Assembly (NCBI RefSeq): GCF_964340395.1
Contig: NC_135550.1
Coordinates: forward strand, 6,690,601-6,754,600
DNA: 64,000 nt
Reading direction: 5' to 3'
Source of the DNA: Glandiceps talaboti
Lineage: Eukaryota > Hemichordata > Enteropneusta > Spengelidae
Shown: in pieces, positions 23,792 to 36,039 of the stretch
How positions within the stretch are numbered: the first letter of the stretch is position 1
How the letters are laid out: each line of letters opens with the position of its first letter
The notes under the pieces: generated by a model
The model's database searches: none
What the model was told of the DNA's origin: nothing
Seen by the model: the letters and a program-made list of their open reading frames with translations, nothing else
Made by a program: the position numbers and the translations under genes

Positions 23792-23981
23792 GTAATTATA
23801 ACAGAACCCCATGGCCTCGCAATGGACGGTAAACCATACAGAAGTTATTTTCACTCGTGATTCGGTTTCTTCTGCTGCATTTTTACTCGCAAAAAACGCG
23901 ACAGAGGAAACCGAATCACTCGTGTAAATAACTTATGTGTGCCTACCGTCCATTGCGAGGCAATTGGGTTCTGTCAATTAT
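23792..23981. repeat. Hairpin element (AACAGAACCC / GGGTTCTGT)
   Basis: Two arms of about 80 bp share CCTCGCAATGGACGGTA, AAGTTATTT and CACTCGTGATTCGGTTTC with their complements in the right arm (GAAACCGAATCACTCGTG, AAATAACTT, TACCGTCCATTGCGAGG). The centre is CTGCTGCATTTTTACTCGC. Non-coding foldback structure. Confidence 0.8.
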
Positions 23982-24327
23982 TAGCTGACCCAGAAGTTTG
24001 GATTGGGATTTGACATGGCGGTGTAAACCATGAAGTATTTTACGTGTCAGAAATCAACCGCTTTCTTTTAACTTTCCCAGATATAACACGTAACAGTGGC
24101 CGTATAGGATCAACTCAGTCGCACTTTCTTCCCAGTGAGGCGCATGTAAGGCATGCATACCAACATCAACCTATTATGAAATGACGTCATTTACGCGCGA
24201 AATGTGAGCGTTTCGAGAACAGGTCGTCGAACAGGAAATATCGCATTCACAAGTGGTCAATTTTAACAAAAGCTGTAACCCATACCTTTTTACGCATATG
24301 GATATTATCCATATGCCAAACTTCAAA

Positions 24328-24650
24328 CTGTTATTCTGCAGATTTTCTTCAAAACAATTTGACAAAATTGGCATTAGCGACCATGACCACGCCCTTAGCA
24401 ACAACCAAACGGTGGTTTATTTCACAAAGATAACAGGGATTAATAGACAATTGGATAAACATTCAAAAAATGTATGTAAATTTGCCTCGCAACAAGACCA
24501 TGCCCATAGCAACAGCCAATTGATGGTATGCATTAAAGATAACAGGGAGTAACAGGCAAGTGAATAAACATTATAAAATGTATTCAAATATGCCTAGCAA
24601 CAAGACCACACCCATAGCAAAAGCTTGCAATGATAGCAAAAGGTATTAAT
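24328..24650. mobile_element. Partial minisatellite element, direct arm
   Basis: Begins at the TTATTCTGCAGATTTTCTTC segment known from copies 1 and 2 and carries four diverged CTAGCAACAAGACCACGCC-type units. The left half of the element is missing. It runs into a TA microsatellite and is followed by an inverted partner. Confidence 0.7.
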
Positions 24651-24718
24651 AGATGGATAAAATAGCAAAAAATGTATGTAGATATGCCTGGCAACGAGAT
24701 CTACCTACAGGCACCGAG

Positions 24719-24812
<94 letters not shown>
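24719..24812. repeat. TA dinucleotide microsatellite
   Basis: About 47 uninterrupted TA units sit at the centre of the inverted pair of minisatellite elements (24,328-24,650 and 24,840-25,795). The IYIYIY frames across it are artefacts. Confidence 0.95.
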
Positions 24813-24816
<4 letters not shown>

Positions 24817-24839
24817 TATTAATCCTGTTCTTTGGTTGT

Positions 24840-25795
24840 TACTATGGATGTGATCTCGTTGCCAGGCATATCTACATACATTTTTTTGCTATTTTATCCA
24901 TCTATTAATACCTTTTGCTATCATTGCAAGCTTTTGCTATGGGTGTGGTCTTGTTGCTAGGCATATTTGAATACATTTTATAATGTTTATTCACTTACGT
25001 ATTAATCCTTGATGTTAACTTTCAACATACATCATCATTTGGTTGTTGCTATGGGAGTAGTCTTGTTGCTAGGCATATTGCATGCATTGTGTGAATCTTT
25101 ATTCACTTACCTACCCATCCCAGTTTTTACCTTTGCAACATACATCTCTGTCTTGGCTGTTGCTATGGTGTGGTCTTGTTGCATATTAGCATAAAGGTTT
25201 GGAATCATTATTCACGTGCTTATCTTTGTGATATGCATAATTTCAGCCCCATTCACCATGTAGTGACCATATATAGGTTTTTGACCAAAAATTGATATTT
25301 TAGACTTAATTTCCATATCACTGATGGGATCATTATCTTAGTACTCCTTCATCTATACATGCCCAGATAAACCCCCATTAAATTCCAGCCAAATCAGCTC
25401 CATAGTTTTGAAATTGCGGATTTTTAACCAAAAATACATATTTTTAGACATAATTTGCATGTTTCTTATGGGATCATCACATCACGAGCAATTCTTTATT
25501 ATCTACACATCCCTAAGAAAATTCCCAACAAATTTCAGACCAATCTGCCCAGTAGTTTTTACCAAAAATGACATTTTTTGACTGAAATGACACACCTTTG
25601 AAGCGATCATTTTGCTGTGACCAATCTAGCTCCCAACTAGATAACCATAATGTTCGCATCAAATACCAAGCCAATTAGTCTGACGGTTTGAGTTTGTCAT
25701 CCACACACACACACACACACACAGATACACAGACGAACAGACACCACACCATGCCTATAGTACTACTGAACCGTATCTGTTGTGCTACTAACAAT
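24840..25795. mobile_element. Minisatellite element, inverted arm
   Basis: Reverse orientation relative to copies 1 and 2: it begins with reverse complements of the array unit (GGGTGTGGTCTTGTTGCTAG), continues with TTTTTGACCAAAAA phrases and a CA run (25,701-25,722), and ends in TACTACTGAACC ... GTTGTGCTACTA, the inverted terminal sequence. Together with 24,328-24,650 it makes a large foldback around the TA run. Confidence 0.75.
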
Positions 25796-27002
25796 ATTAA
25801 ATCAGACCTCTTTGCCAAACTGTATCACAGTGAACATCTAGCGAGCTGCTTACTGTTGGCGAAGATTTATGCTGTATTGAGGTTGTCTATTTCTTTTGTG
25901 TGTAATTGTATTTCCATCATTTGCTGTTTGCTCTATACGAGTGCTAGATCAAGGAATTTTGAAAGCTGCTGGCATAAGTTCAATGAAACCCCACAATAAT
26001 AGCATTACTTTGTGTTTTTGATGGAATATACATTTTCTTTGTAGAGTGCTTTCACGTAGCACAATATCAGCTAACAGTTGACATCAGCCATTCAATTATT
26101 ATTGTGTTAAGTAATCAATACACACAGACACACACATCACCCACACTCATCACATCAGTAATTCAGTAATGTGAAATGATTTTTTAAATTTAATTTTTTT
26201 TAAAACAGTCCATTTACAAAGATCATTCAGCAGAAGGTCAGACATAAGCAACATTTGAACTAGAAACTGCAACACTCGAAATATTTTTTTGTAGAATAAA
26301 AGTAGCGCAATTTATAGCACACACAAGAATCATGAATTTGAATTACAGAAAACCAAGCATGTAATACCACAGCTCCTTACTTAACCTTTGCTGTCTCGGT
26401 TATTGAATTTGTGACACTACTGTGGCCGTGCATGGATGTGCACAGCCCATAGTTAAAGATCTAGCAATGTAGACAGGCTGCTCCTTACTGAAAACAACTA
26501 TTATTCACTTTATTAACATATGTTTAACACATGTATATTCCTTTCTCAATTATAACACATATTGTTTGACAAACATGGTACAATCACATAGAACCAAATG
26601 TAAGAGATTTTAATACATTCTGGAAAAAAAGGACATTGTAAACTGTAGAAAAAATGTAGTAATAAGACAATACTATTAAAACTAAATTATTGGTATATTT
26701 TAAACTATGAAAATACACATCTTTTACTAGTGACTGCATGGACTTTCTCCTAACACAAAGCAATGACAGTTGTCTACAGTAAAGTGTGAATGACCTAAGA
26801 CAATGCTGGACAATGATAGTGATGACATTCATAGGACTGAAACATATACATGATACAAGGATAATGATCTCGTCTTGTCTGAGAAAGGTCAAAGGTTGGG
26901 CTCGGAGTGTGATCTGACATTTGATAAGTCACACACTAGTGTGAAATACTATATATTGAATTTCTCAAAAGTCTCATTGTAAAGTTAGTATTACAACCCA
27001 TA

Positions 27003-27214
27003 ACACCAAAGTTAAGTGTTTTCTGTATGTACCACAATCATTTATAGCATCCATATCAAGTATAAAAAGTATACTGTTTCATTTGATAACTGACCATATT
27101 AGAAAGGCTACATGCTAGGCTTGTAAATAAACCAATTGAAACAGTATACTTTTACACTTGATATCAATGCTATGAACAAGTGTAGCACATAGAGAAAGTG
27201 TTCTACTTCAGTGT
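27003..27214. mobile_element. TA-flanked hairpin MITE, copy 1
   Basis: The left end ACACCAAAGTTAAGTGTTTTC and the reverse complement of the right end (ACACTGAAGTAGAACACTTTC) are imperfect inverted repeats. The internal arms AGTATACTGTTTCA and TGAAACAGTATACT are perfect complements. Flanked by TA on both sides, as Tc1/mariner insertions are. A second copy is at 35,403. Confidence 0.75.
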
Positions 27215-27619
27215 TACTCATTGTATTTCCAAACTTGACTACACTTTTCCTGAAACAAATCTGGAAGGTATTCAAGCATAATATTACTCATATCTCACAT
27301 CCAAGTACATTGTATTTTTTCAGAACATAAACCATGAGATATTTGTTTCTTAAGCATGACTTACAAATAAATTTGATAAGAAACCTTAAGCTTCACTCAA
27401 AGAGCATAGCAAATTTCTTTTCAGAGGGAAAATGTTAGTATATGCACAATACATTGTAGGAGAAAATATCCCAAATTGTTAATATGACAATTTGGGATAT
27501 TATGGAGTATTCACAATAGGTGTATTAAGACTATTCACCTATAGATGGAGCAGAGAGAACATTCTGCTATATGCTATCACCTTGATGCCCCAACCGAAAT
27601 ATTGCTAGACTCTATGCCA

Positions 27620-27715
27620 GAATACGGTGTTATTTATACACAACTAGGGTTGCCGTGATTTATACTTATAGGTACTAGGGTTGCCGTGATGTATACGTAT
27701 AGGTACTAGGGTTGC
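27620..27715 (-). repeat. About 30-bp minisatellite overlapping the end of APRT-like gene 1
   Basis: On the gene strand, a unit GGCAACCCTAGTACCTATA with a GTATAAATCA-like tail is repeated about three times. The first unit includes the last codons and the stop (W-Q-P-stop). The paralog at 58.3 kb has the same arrangement, so the array predates the gene duplication or was copied with it. Confidence 0.85.
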
Positions 27716-30700
27716 CATGCACAGCCTGCTTCTCCTGCTTCAAAAATTTTAAAGCTTTCCAAACATTGATTATCAATCTGCGATTGTAGATGAGGAGGAA
27801 TCACGTGTGAACACTTGTATTTCTCCATGATTTCTTTGCTCTTTGGATGGTTGGTGTATTCAATAGCAATCGCAGCAATACCTATATTCAATAAAATATT
27901 AAACATAAACAAATATTAAAATCCACACAATTTAATAACATTTGCATGTAAAACAAATTGTGGCCCACCACAAATAAATGTCAACTCTATGTACGTATTT
28001 ATAAATTATATCAGAATATACTCAGTGGTACCTCATATTTTGCTCTCTTTTTTTCATTTGTAATGAGCTGACAAGTGTTGTCCTTATATTAATGTACCCA
28101 TATTTTTATGGAAAGATTTAAAAGCTGTGACAATACAAGCAATATGAAATATGAAAAACTGTACAGAAGACACAACCCTACTGTACAGAAAAAGTAAGAA
28201 TATTTTCACACTAACAGACGAGTTTAAATGAATTTAGTATAAAATATCATTTATATCATACAGCTAAAGTACAATGTGAAAAGCTTCTGACATGCGATTG
28301 CTTTTGGCCTTTATCTTGGAAGCTAAAATTGTGACCATTGACAGATACAAGATATATAATTAGATGTTATTCCCCAATATTTTTCTTCGTTCAGCCAAGG
28401 AAAATATGAGTAACCTAAGGGGTCTTTGTCACTTCTCGTCTAGCGACTGGTAGTGACAACCCTTAGGTCTGGCTGAATGAAGAAAATTATCGAAGAATAA
28501 CATAATTATACCAGCACCAGTAATATCAAAGAAAATTGGGGAAAGTAATGACAATTTTGAACGTTTTGACTCATATTTCAAACACAGCAGAACCAGTGAC
28601 GTAGAAACACGTTGTCATGACCAGATGTATATATTCCATATTTTTTGTTCAACTTGGCTTGTGCACGGTACAATGCTGTTAGTACTATCTATGTATACAT
28701 AACTATACATCATATATTGTTATCATGTATGAATAACACTTACTGTAAAAGAAATGCTTTGATATGTTGTGACTTTGAAGGTCATGGTCACATTAAATTG
28801 CACCAGGAAAAAGATCACATCTGATGTTATGGATGTGACAGTTCTTGGTACCTACAATAACATTCTACCTCATGCTAGAGGATCAAATAGAACAAGAAGG
28901 TCAACTTACTCTTATGGGTGCCTATAGTAATGTATGTGGAGCGGAAGGTTATAGTGTCGACCAAGATCTCAAATATTCGTTATTTATGTGATGTTCCTAG
29001 CATAATGAGTAATATTCTATTTCAGGTACAGTGAATTGAATCAAGTTTCAATGTAATCGGGTTCATGAAATATTGCTAACTCTACAAAATAAACTAACCT
29101 GCCACTTTTCCTTTCTGTCTTTCAACCAGATTAATAGCAGCTTGCATTGTGCCACCTGTTTCCATCCATTGATCAACAATTAGTACTCGCGTTCCTGTAT
29201 GCATCAGATAACATAACGGAAAGTGAGCACAACTTGTTTGATTTCCAACAAAGAACAACGTCTAAAAACTATTCTGTTTGTTGAAGTAATCGAAACATTC
29301 AATTGACTGCTTGAACTCTTATTTCCAAGTACAAATGGATGGCTTCAACCAAATATCAATACATATCACATCACATCACATCACATCACAGCACATAACA
29401 TACCACATCACATCACATAACAGCACATAACATATCACATCACGTCATATCGCATTACATCACACAATATCACATCACACATCTCATCACATCACTTCAC
29501 ATCCCTTCACATCACATCACATCACATCAGATCAGATCACATCACATCACATCACGTCACATCACATCAGATCACATCACATCATGTCACATCACATCAG
29601 ATCAGATCACATCACGTAACATCACATATATCACATCACATCACATCACATCACATATCTCATCACATCACATCACATCACATCACATCTCGTCACATTG
29701 CATCACAACACAGATCACATCACATCACATCTCATCAGATCACATCACATCACATTACATCACATAGATAGAACTTAAATTATCTTTTTTTATAACCTCA
29801 GATATTAAAGGTATATTTTGCTACCTTCTGGAAATGCAGTAGTTCGTAACTGTAGACATTTTTCTGTCTTCAAGTAGTCCACATAATCTTCATCTTCTGT
29901 GTCAACACAGAGACCTCCTTTTTTCCTTAGAGTTAAGAATCCCTTCTTCAGGGTATAAGCCATGGCAGCTCCTGCAGAATTATAATAAGCAACTCCATAA
30001 CAATACAATGTATGCGAAAAGTTTGTTCTCTACTCATACAATGTAAAGGCAAAACATTTTCTGGAAGCAATTCCCAAATTTTTGCTGATGTCTTCATTCT
30101 CGCAAATTTGTTCCCATTAACTGCTTAACTGTATTACTTGCAAGGTAATCAAGGACTAAAAAGTCTCATATTCGTAAAAGAGTAACACCACTCCAGGAAA
30201 TAGAGACATTTTCATAAACTATGGGTTCTAAGTCATTAAATTTCATAATGTTTTATGAAAATATTTCTACTTCCTGAATTGGCATCCCGTTTCACTAGGA
30301 TTATCTTAACCTCTTTACTGATTATTATAGGAGCATTGTCGGTGACTGAGGGGTTAGCAAATTCACCTGCTAGCACTTTGTCAAGGTTCAACCTGATTCA
30401 TACCTGGCTTGCTTGAATAAATGGCTGTCCGTACTTTATATTTCAGTCTGAACCTGCCAATCCTTTTCAAGTATTCAAGGTTTCTTGTGTATGAATGTTG
30501 TAAACATGGAAATATTCATATATTGAAGGTAAAAACAATACACTTTCAATATCATTGCCACCCTTGTACGCTATTTCTTAGCCATTACATACTGTATTTG
30601 TGCAACATGTAAGAATCCATTGTAATGTATGCTTTAAGTTATTACAACCACTCAGCAGCTAGCATGAACATGCGGAACTTGTTATAAACAGGGAAAGCAA

Positions 30701-32338
30701 ACAAATGAATTTGGTTTTTAAAACACTTGGCTAGGTGATGTATCATATCTGCCAAATTTTGCTGTTCAATTTGAATGATACCTCTCGGATCTCTATTTCA
30801 CACAGATATTACTCAGTACTAAAAAAAAGTCATGTATTTTCCATAACACAGTATATCATATTAAATGAACAGTCAATTCCAGACTGCAAACAGGAAATTG
30901 AGAATACAGCGCCCTTGCTCAAATTGGGGGATATCATCACCTCATTGTACGATCTGTCCCTGGGTATTCTGTAGAAGTGTAAATAAGGGATATTTTTGGT
31001 ATTGTTCAGATATTGGGCAAAGCAGCAGTGCTCTATGATTAACCAAGTCAAATATACCATGTATACCCAAAGGTACATACAGACAGGAAGTACAGTGCCA
31101 CCATGGCAAATTTTGAAAAGACCTATTCAACAGACATGTGTTTTTTTTCCTTTTCATTTCATTTCTGTCAGTGGTTTATGGCTTTATACCTACCCAAGAT
31201 AAACCCCATTGCATCAATACCAACTACTACATCAATCTGGCTGGTATCAAATGGTTCTAACAGGTCAGCAACACAGTCTTGTAGTGCCTGGATATATAAT
31301 GGAATATATAAAGACATCAAACATAAACAGTAGTACTGTAAGTCATGTCAGAACTAGAGAAAAGTTCTACAGCCATTTTGAATTACTGTGAAACCCACAA
31401 GAAACTACATATTCTATACCAGTGTTTTTGTTAAGGGAGGTAAAATGTATCTGAGTTCCCCAATCATTTTAACAGGATTCCCCACCAAAATTACAGAATA
31501 GTATTACAAAACTATGTTTTACCAAATCGGTTGGTGTTTCGGTTTCCATTGAGTGATTAAAGGTGAAAAACCTCATACGCTACTATATTTGAAACATACG
31601 AGTACTATGTGTTTATCCATTGTGAATGAAAGCCCCATTGTAGTGTTGCAAAGGCTAGAAGAGATTGAGTTTGGTCCAATGGAGTACTATGGTATATATG
31701 ACAACATGGCAAAACAGTGTTGTTTCTACTGTACTGTCATGCTTGTCCAAGGTCAGATGAAAAATGTCAGACAGATATTACCCTGGCAGTTGAGCCTTTG
31801 GTTTTCTGAAAAGACACAAACTAAAACTATTGTGGCAACATGTTGATAGAACAGTGATAAGCTACTAGTATTAAGTGGATGTTGGTTTAATTATACTATA
31901 GTCTCAGTGGGAAGGTGTCTCTGAACACTACAGTAGTTTATTTAGAGTTCTATGATCTTGCAGTGTACTGTTTTGGGACTTCCAATGTTTACACTATGTT
32001 GATCACAGGGTGATTCAGAATCGAACAACCGAGGAACCACTATCCCCTACTTGTGTAATCTACAACATTGAAGAACAATAGATTATTTTGCATCTATATT
32101 AGTAAACCGAAGGCTGGATTACCAGTCACATGATATAAATGAAGATATCACACGCAATGAATACCATGAAGAACTCTTGTGTCAGTCATAGTGCACATGA
32201 TAGGCAGGCAACAGAAATATAAATTCGTACCTCTGGATTTGCATACAGTCTTGATGGATCCAACCAAGCATATCCACTTCCTCTGGTGTTGGGTGCCATT
32301 AATGGTAAATACCAGTATTTTTCTCTTTTCTCACTCAT
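27706..32338 (-). CDS. APRT-like phosphoribosyltransferase 1, 5 exons, 206 aa
   Basis: Exons on the minus strand: 32,338-32,231, 31,287-31,194, 29,971-29,825, 29,194-29,099, 27,881-27,706. They total 621 bp with consistent phases. Type I phosphoribosyltransferases move ribose-5-phosphate from PRPP to a base; adenine phosphoribosyltransferase makes AMP. The APRT plan is visible: VVGIDAMGFILGAAMAY (APRT has VVGxDARGF), KKGFLTLRKKGG (APRT: RKxGKLP) and the PRPP loop VLIVDQWMETGGTM at residues 120-133 (29,186-29,145). Two oddities: the Arg of ARGF is Met, and the second acid of the loop (VDDL in APRT) is Gln. The protein extends about 20 residues past the usual APRT end, with Cys and acidic residues. 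It is soluble, with no signal peptide. Start and all exons match the paralog at 56 kb. Purine salvage is possible; substrate is unproven. Confidence 0.88.
28365..28505. mobile_element. Hairpin MITE (CTTCGTTCAGCC), copy 1
   Basis: The left end CCCAATATTTTTCTTCGTTCAGCC-like and right end GGCTGAATGAAGAAAATTATCG-like are inverted, with CTAAGGGGTCTTTGTCAC and GTGACAACCCTTAG as inner arms. Lies in intron 4 of APRT-like gene 1. A related copy is at 59,584. Confidence 0.7.
29358..29766. repeat. CATCA pentanucleotide array
   Basis: About 400 bp of CATCA units with scattered variants (CAGCA, CATCT, CGTCA) fills most of intron 3 of APRT-like gene 1. Confidence 0.95.
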
Positions 32339-33027
32339 ATTTAAAGAATTTTATGTGTTGTATTTTCTAAGATATATTGTTGATATCACTGTAAACAGCA
32401 ATTAATTAATAAAGTCACATTCATATATTGGAGACTGGTGTCTTTTATTTACATAATGTTTTGGGAGCTCACTAATAACCCAGACCACTATAGTGGTCTG
32501 AGGTAATAAGTAATGTGTGAATCTGTCTAAAAATATAGTACATGTTAAAATTACTGAAGAGTGAACTTGTCTTGGCGATATTCATTAACATACGTTCCTT
32601 GCATCACTGTGTTGTGTTCTCCTCATTGTGTACGCATTGACAATGTTAACATACTGGTGGCAGCATATCAATTACAGTATACAGCTATTCACAATGGCAC
32701 CAAGAGCAAAGGGCAATTTGAATACAATAGGAAATATCATAAATATTGTATTAGGGAAAGATTTGATGTTTATGAGTATGGTGTATGATGATCAAAAACA
32801 TGTTTACTGGTGATGCTAATTTGCCCATACCACAGTCAAGTAACTTGTCTGTGCCCATACATAACTACATCATTCATAAATTCACAACTTTAATACATTC
32901 TATGAGTCGTTATTTAGTGCAAGGTTTTCGCAGAATCTGTGAGATCGAGTTATTGCTACAGTACCATGACGTACAGTGTAGTGTCATTTCAAAATTGTGC
33001 AAACAATATCGAGTAGAATACGTGCAA

Positions 33028-33132
33028 TGCTAGCTCTGGATACATATGCTGCGTGGTTTCGACTCGTCTTCTCCCCTCCAGCGGAGAGGGAAGATATGTC
33101 GAACCTCATAGCGTATACATCCAGAACTAGTG
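33028..33132. repeat. Hairpin element (GCTAGCTCTGGATAC)
   Basis: GCTAGCTCTGGATACATATGC and GTGGTTTCGAC in the left arm face GTCGAACCTCATAGCG and GTATACATCCAGAACTAG in the right arm, with CTTCTCCCCTCC / GGGAAGA in the centre. Imperfect, non-coding. Confidence 0.7.
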
Positions 33133-33299
33133 CAATGCTTGCTTGCTAACATACGTCAAGTTTTCAAGTTATGTTTCCAACTATAGTACATCATATAACT
33201 TAAGTAAATTTACTTGCCAACAACTTGAACAAGCGCCAGTGCTGTTTGCAAGATGGTAACTACATAAAACACGACCTTTTGACCTTTTGAAGGGTTATT

Positions 33300-33425
33300 A
33301 TGGACTACATCAGTTTTGGTGCGATTTTGAGGGTTATTTCGTCTGTTTTGGCGACTTTTTAAGTTTTGGTGTTAAAAGTCGCCAAAACAGTCGAGAAAAC
33401 CCTCAAAATCGCAGCAAAACGCTAC
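33300..33425. repeat. Hairpin element (GCGATTTTGAGGGTT)
   Basis: GCGATTTTGAGGGTTAT and CTGTTTTGGCGACTTTT are answered by AAAAGTCGCCAAAACAG and ACCCTCAAAATCGC. The arms are about 50 bp and nearly perfect. Confidence 0.8.
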
Positions 33426-33585
33426 AATATATTGCAGCTACAATCCAGTGGGCTTATCTGCAGTGTACACGTTGCGTTCTTTTGTGTTCCTTTGATTCGA
33501 GAGGGGATTATAGCGGATTAAAATAGGTGTTTAAGCCGATTAAAATCGGCTGTTTCTCCTGTCAGTATAATTACTGTCTAATTAT

Positions 33586-33972
33586 GCACGAGTCAATGTC
33601 AACCGGGCACCCCCCACCTCGGGGCATAGTGGGGGATTTGGAAATTTGTCTTATAAAATTTGTCAAATGCCCCACCCCCTGGGGCAAGACATTCTGGAAA
33701 ATCCCCACCTAAAACAAGTAAAACTCCCAACATTTCCCCCACCACAATGGGTAGGGCATTCAAAAATTCTAGCGACAAGGACAAACGATGGACGTAAGTG
33801 CGCTTGCGTAGTTATTGCGCTTGTACGTCCGTGAAAATGACTAGTAGGGAGGTCAATATGAGGCAATTGCCCCACCCCCTCGGGCATTGTTTCATGGCAA
33901 ACACGGTCTAATCCCCAACATTTGTCCCGTATCGCCCGAGGTGGGTCCCTTGGGTATTACATTGACTCGTGC
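33586..33972. mobile_element. 387-bp inverted-repeat element with GCACGAGTCAATGT ends
   Basis: Perfect 14-bp ends, GCACGAGTCAATGT at the left and ACATTGACTCGTGC at the right, enclose a C/G-rich interior with repeated GCCCCACCCCC phrases and an inner hairpin (ACGTAAGTGCGCTTGCG). Non-coding. Confidence 0.8.
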
Positions 33973-34568
33973 ACTACTCCAAAGATGTGACCATAATGGC
34001 ACTTGCTCATCTCCCCCCCCCCCCCGATTCTCAGAATGGTTTGAAAGTAGATCGGAACGTACCTTTTGCAGCTAAACTGAGTGCGATTACGGTTGTGTGT
34101 AGTGAGATGCGAAGGACAACCAAGTTGTTACATCAAATCCGAACGGTGAGCTAGCGATCTCCAGCTGTTCAACAAATCAACACACGTTAATGACCTCAGA
34201 TGACCTTGCAGTGCGCCCCCAGCTTGTGACGAGCGATTCATTAACGTGAGCTTGGCCTTGCTACAAACATGTATGCTCAGACCATAGGGGCGTGTAATAT
34301 TTCATAGAATATTTTTTCCCCCAGGTCTACAGACTAATTATAACAACCTTTTGACTATATATTCCTACCTGTAAGGAGAGGGACATCGACTCACGATCCT
34401 GTATAAAGTCATCTGTACGTCTTGCTAATGCTATTTTCAATAATCAGCTCGTTGCCAATCGGCCGCTGTTCGAAACTACCCCTATGCAAAAAAACAATAA
34501 AAATGCAGTTGTATTGGAAATCGTACAAGTTGACTCACCAGGAGAATTTTTGGTGATCCATGCCACAG

Positions 34569-34818
34569 CACAGGCATTTGTTTCCCGAGTTATGTCTCAG
34601 AATATTTCTATCAGAATACAATAAAATGTCGATAATATCGTTAATATTGACGTATAATAGCCAACTACATATGAAAGGGGTAAAATTACATTTGTTTCTG
34701 TGATCGCGCAGGTTCACTCACTGCGAAAGAAGACTCGCAGTGAGTGAACCTGCGCGATCACAGAAACAAGTGTAATTTTACCCCTTTCATATATAGTTGG
34801 CTAAATACGTCAATATTA
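34569..34818. mobile_element. Truncated copy of the palindromic 8-bp-TSD element
   Basis: Starts CACAGGCATTTGTTTCCCGAG, as the element at 12,048 does, and contains the complete central hairpin (GATCGCGCAGGTTCACT and its complement). The right arm stops after TACGTCAATATTA, where another element starts. It is diverged by several bases from the 12-kb copy. Confidence 0.8.
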
Positions 34819-34960
34819 GGGCGCCGTCATTATTTACGGGGGGGTCGGAGGAATGGGGGGGGGGTCACTTGAAAATTGGAGTTGGTCGGGGGGGGGGGGG
34901 GCTACCGAAAAATGAGGGAAAGGTGGGTGGGGGGGGGGGGCTACACAAAAATCTATTTCG
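34819..34960. mobile_element. GGGCGCCGTCATTATTTACG element end
   Basis: The first 20 bp match the terminal repeat of the 7,702-8,408 element with one or two differences, followed by the same GGGGTCGGAGGAAT phrase and long G runs. No partner end is found downstream, so it is truncated. It replaces the right arm of the preceding hairpin, suggesting a nested insertion or a joint deletion. Confidence 0.65.
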
Positions 34961-35402
34961 AAAAACTTGTGTACACAGTATCAGGATTATTTAACCTGTT
35001 ACATAAAATGTAACTTTATTAACATTTTAAAACAAATAGAAAATATTTTCAAAACATTAACAAGCGGTGTCAGCCATGGAAAAAAATCATATGCGACAAT
35101 GACGCCTGATATCGACAACGAATTGGACTTCGACAAGAACATAGGCGCATGCTCAGCCGATAGAGGTATCGGAATTAGATGTCGGTATTTTAATTGTTAT
35201 TTGTTGGTTTTCGTCCAATCCAGAGTGTAATACAAATGTAGTATGTTTTGTCCAATAAAACCAAATGATTCCAGCCTTCATCCCTTGATTAGGAAATTTC
35301 TGTTTAATCTAATAGTAACACGTGGTTGTAGTAGAGCTTGCATGCAATTGCAAGACGTGTGAATTTAAAAGTAATTACGCAACAATTATTACCACATATT
35401 TA

Positions 35403-35631
35403 AACACCAAAGTAAAGTGCTTTCTGTATGCACCACAATCGTTTCTAGCATCCATACATGTGTATCAAATATAAAAGTATACTGCTCCATTTGCTAATTG
35501 AGCACACTAGAAATGCCACATGCTATACGCTTGTAAATAAACCAATTGAAGCAGTATACATGTACGTTTACATTTGATTTGAATTCTATTAGTGTAGCAC
35601 ATAATATAGAGAAAGTGTTTTACTTCAGTGT
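35403..35631. mobile_element. TA-flanked hairpin MITE, copy 2
   Basis: Collinear with the 27,003 element (AACACCAAAGTAAAGTGCTTTC at the left end; GAAAGTGTTTTACTTCAGTGT at the right end; AGTATACTGCTCCA / AAGCAGTATAC inner arms). Flanked by TA. Divergence between the two copies is considerable. Confidence 0.75.
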
Positions 35632-36039
35632 TACTCGTTGTATATGTAAACTTATACTTTTCTAAACATATAAAAGCTAGAATTTATAGAAACGTTTACG
35701 CGCACGCGTATAGTTTATATATACGTCAGTAGCCTATATCAATTTTTTTTGTTGAAAAATACTCATCTCCTCTGAAAAGCGTTGGCTTTTTTTTTAATTA
35801 TCCTAAAGTGAAAACATTCGCATCATTTGTCAATTTAAATCTCAAACAAAAACAAAAAAGACTCAATATAACCTCAAAATTACACAAAGGGCAATAAATT
35901 TCATATACCCTACCATAACCATACCATTATCATTATCACTGAATTACCGACTATCCATAGAAACTACACGCAATATGCATACATCATCCTATAAAGTACT
36001 TCCGGGTCATGTCATAGTAAACACCGGTGTGGTAAAAGC

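Larger units (their letters stand above)
19824..27705. other. Repeat-rich region between the unrecognised gene and APRT-like gene 1
   Basis: Contents that can be named are a possible 3' exon (20,484-20,681) with a polyadenylation signal, hairpins at 21.3 and 23.8 kb, two or more copies of the 1.3-kb minisatellite element, a TA microsatellite and a TA-flanked MITE at 27.0 kb. From about 25.8 to 27.0 kb I see nothing beyond A/T-rich DNA and short CA runs. Confidence 0.5.
32339..36039. other. Divergent intergenic region between APRT-like 1 and RDH13
   Basis: The two genes point away from each other. The interval contains hairpins at 33.0 and 33.3 kb, an inverted-repeat element at 33.6-34.0 kb, a truncated hairpin at 34.6 kb nested with a GGGCGCC-ended element, and a TA-flanked MITE at 35.4 kb. 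Short frames here have no recognisable domains. The last 350 bp before RDH13 is free of recognisable repeats and is the likely promoter, but I see no diagnostic element. Confidence 0.5.

Noticed and set aside
29358-29766. CATCA array as a CRISPR-like or satellite structure
   Set aside because: A simple pentanucleotide run without unique spacers, inside an intron.
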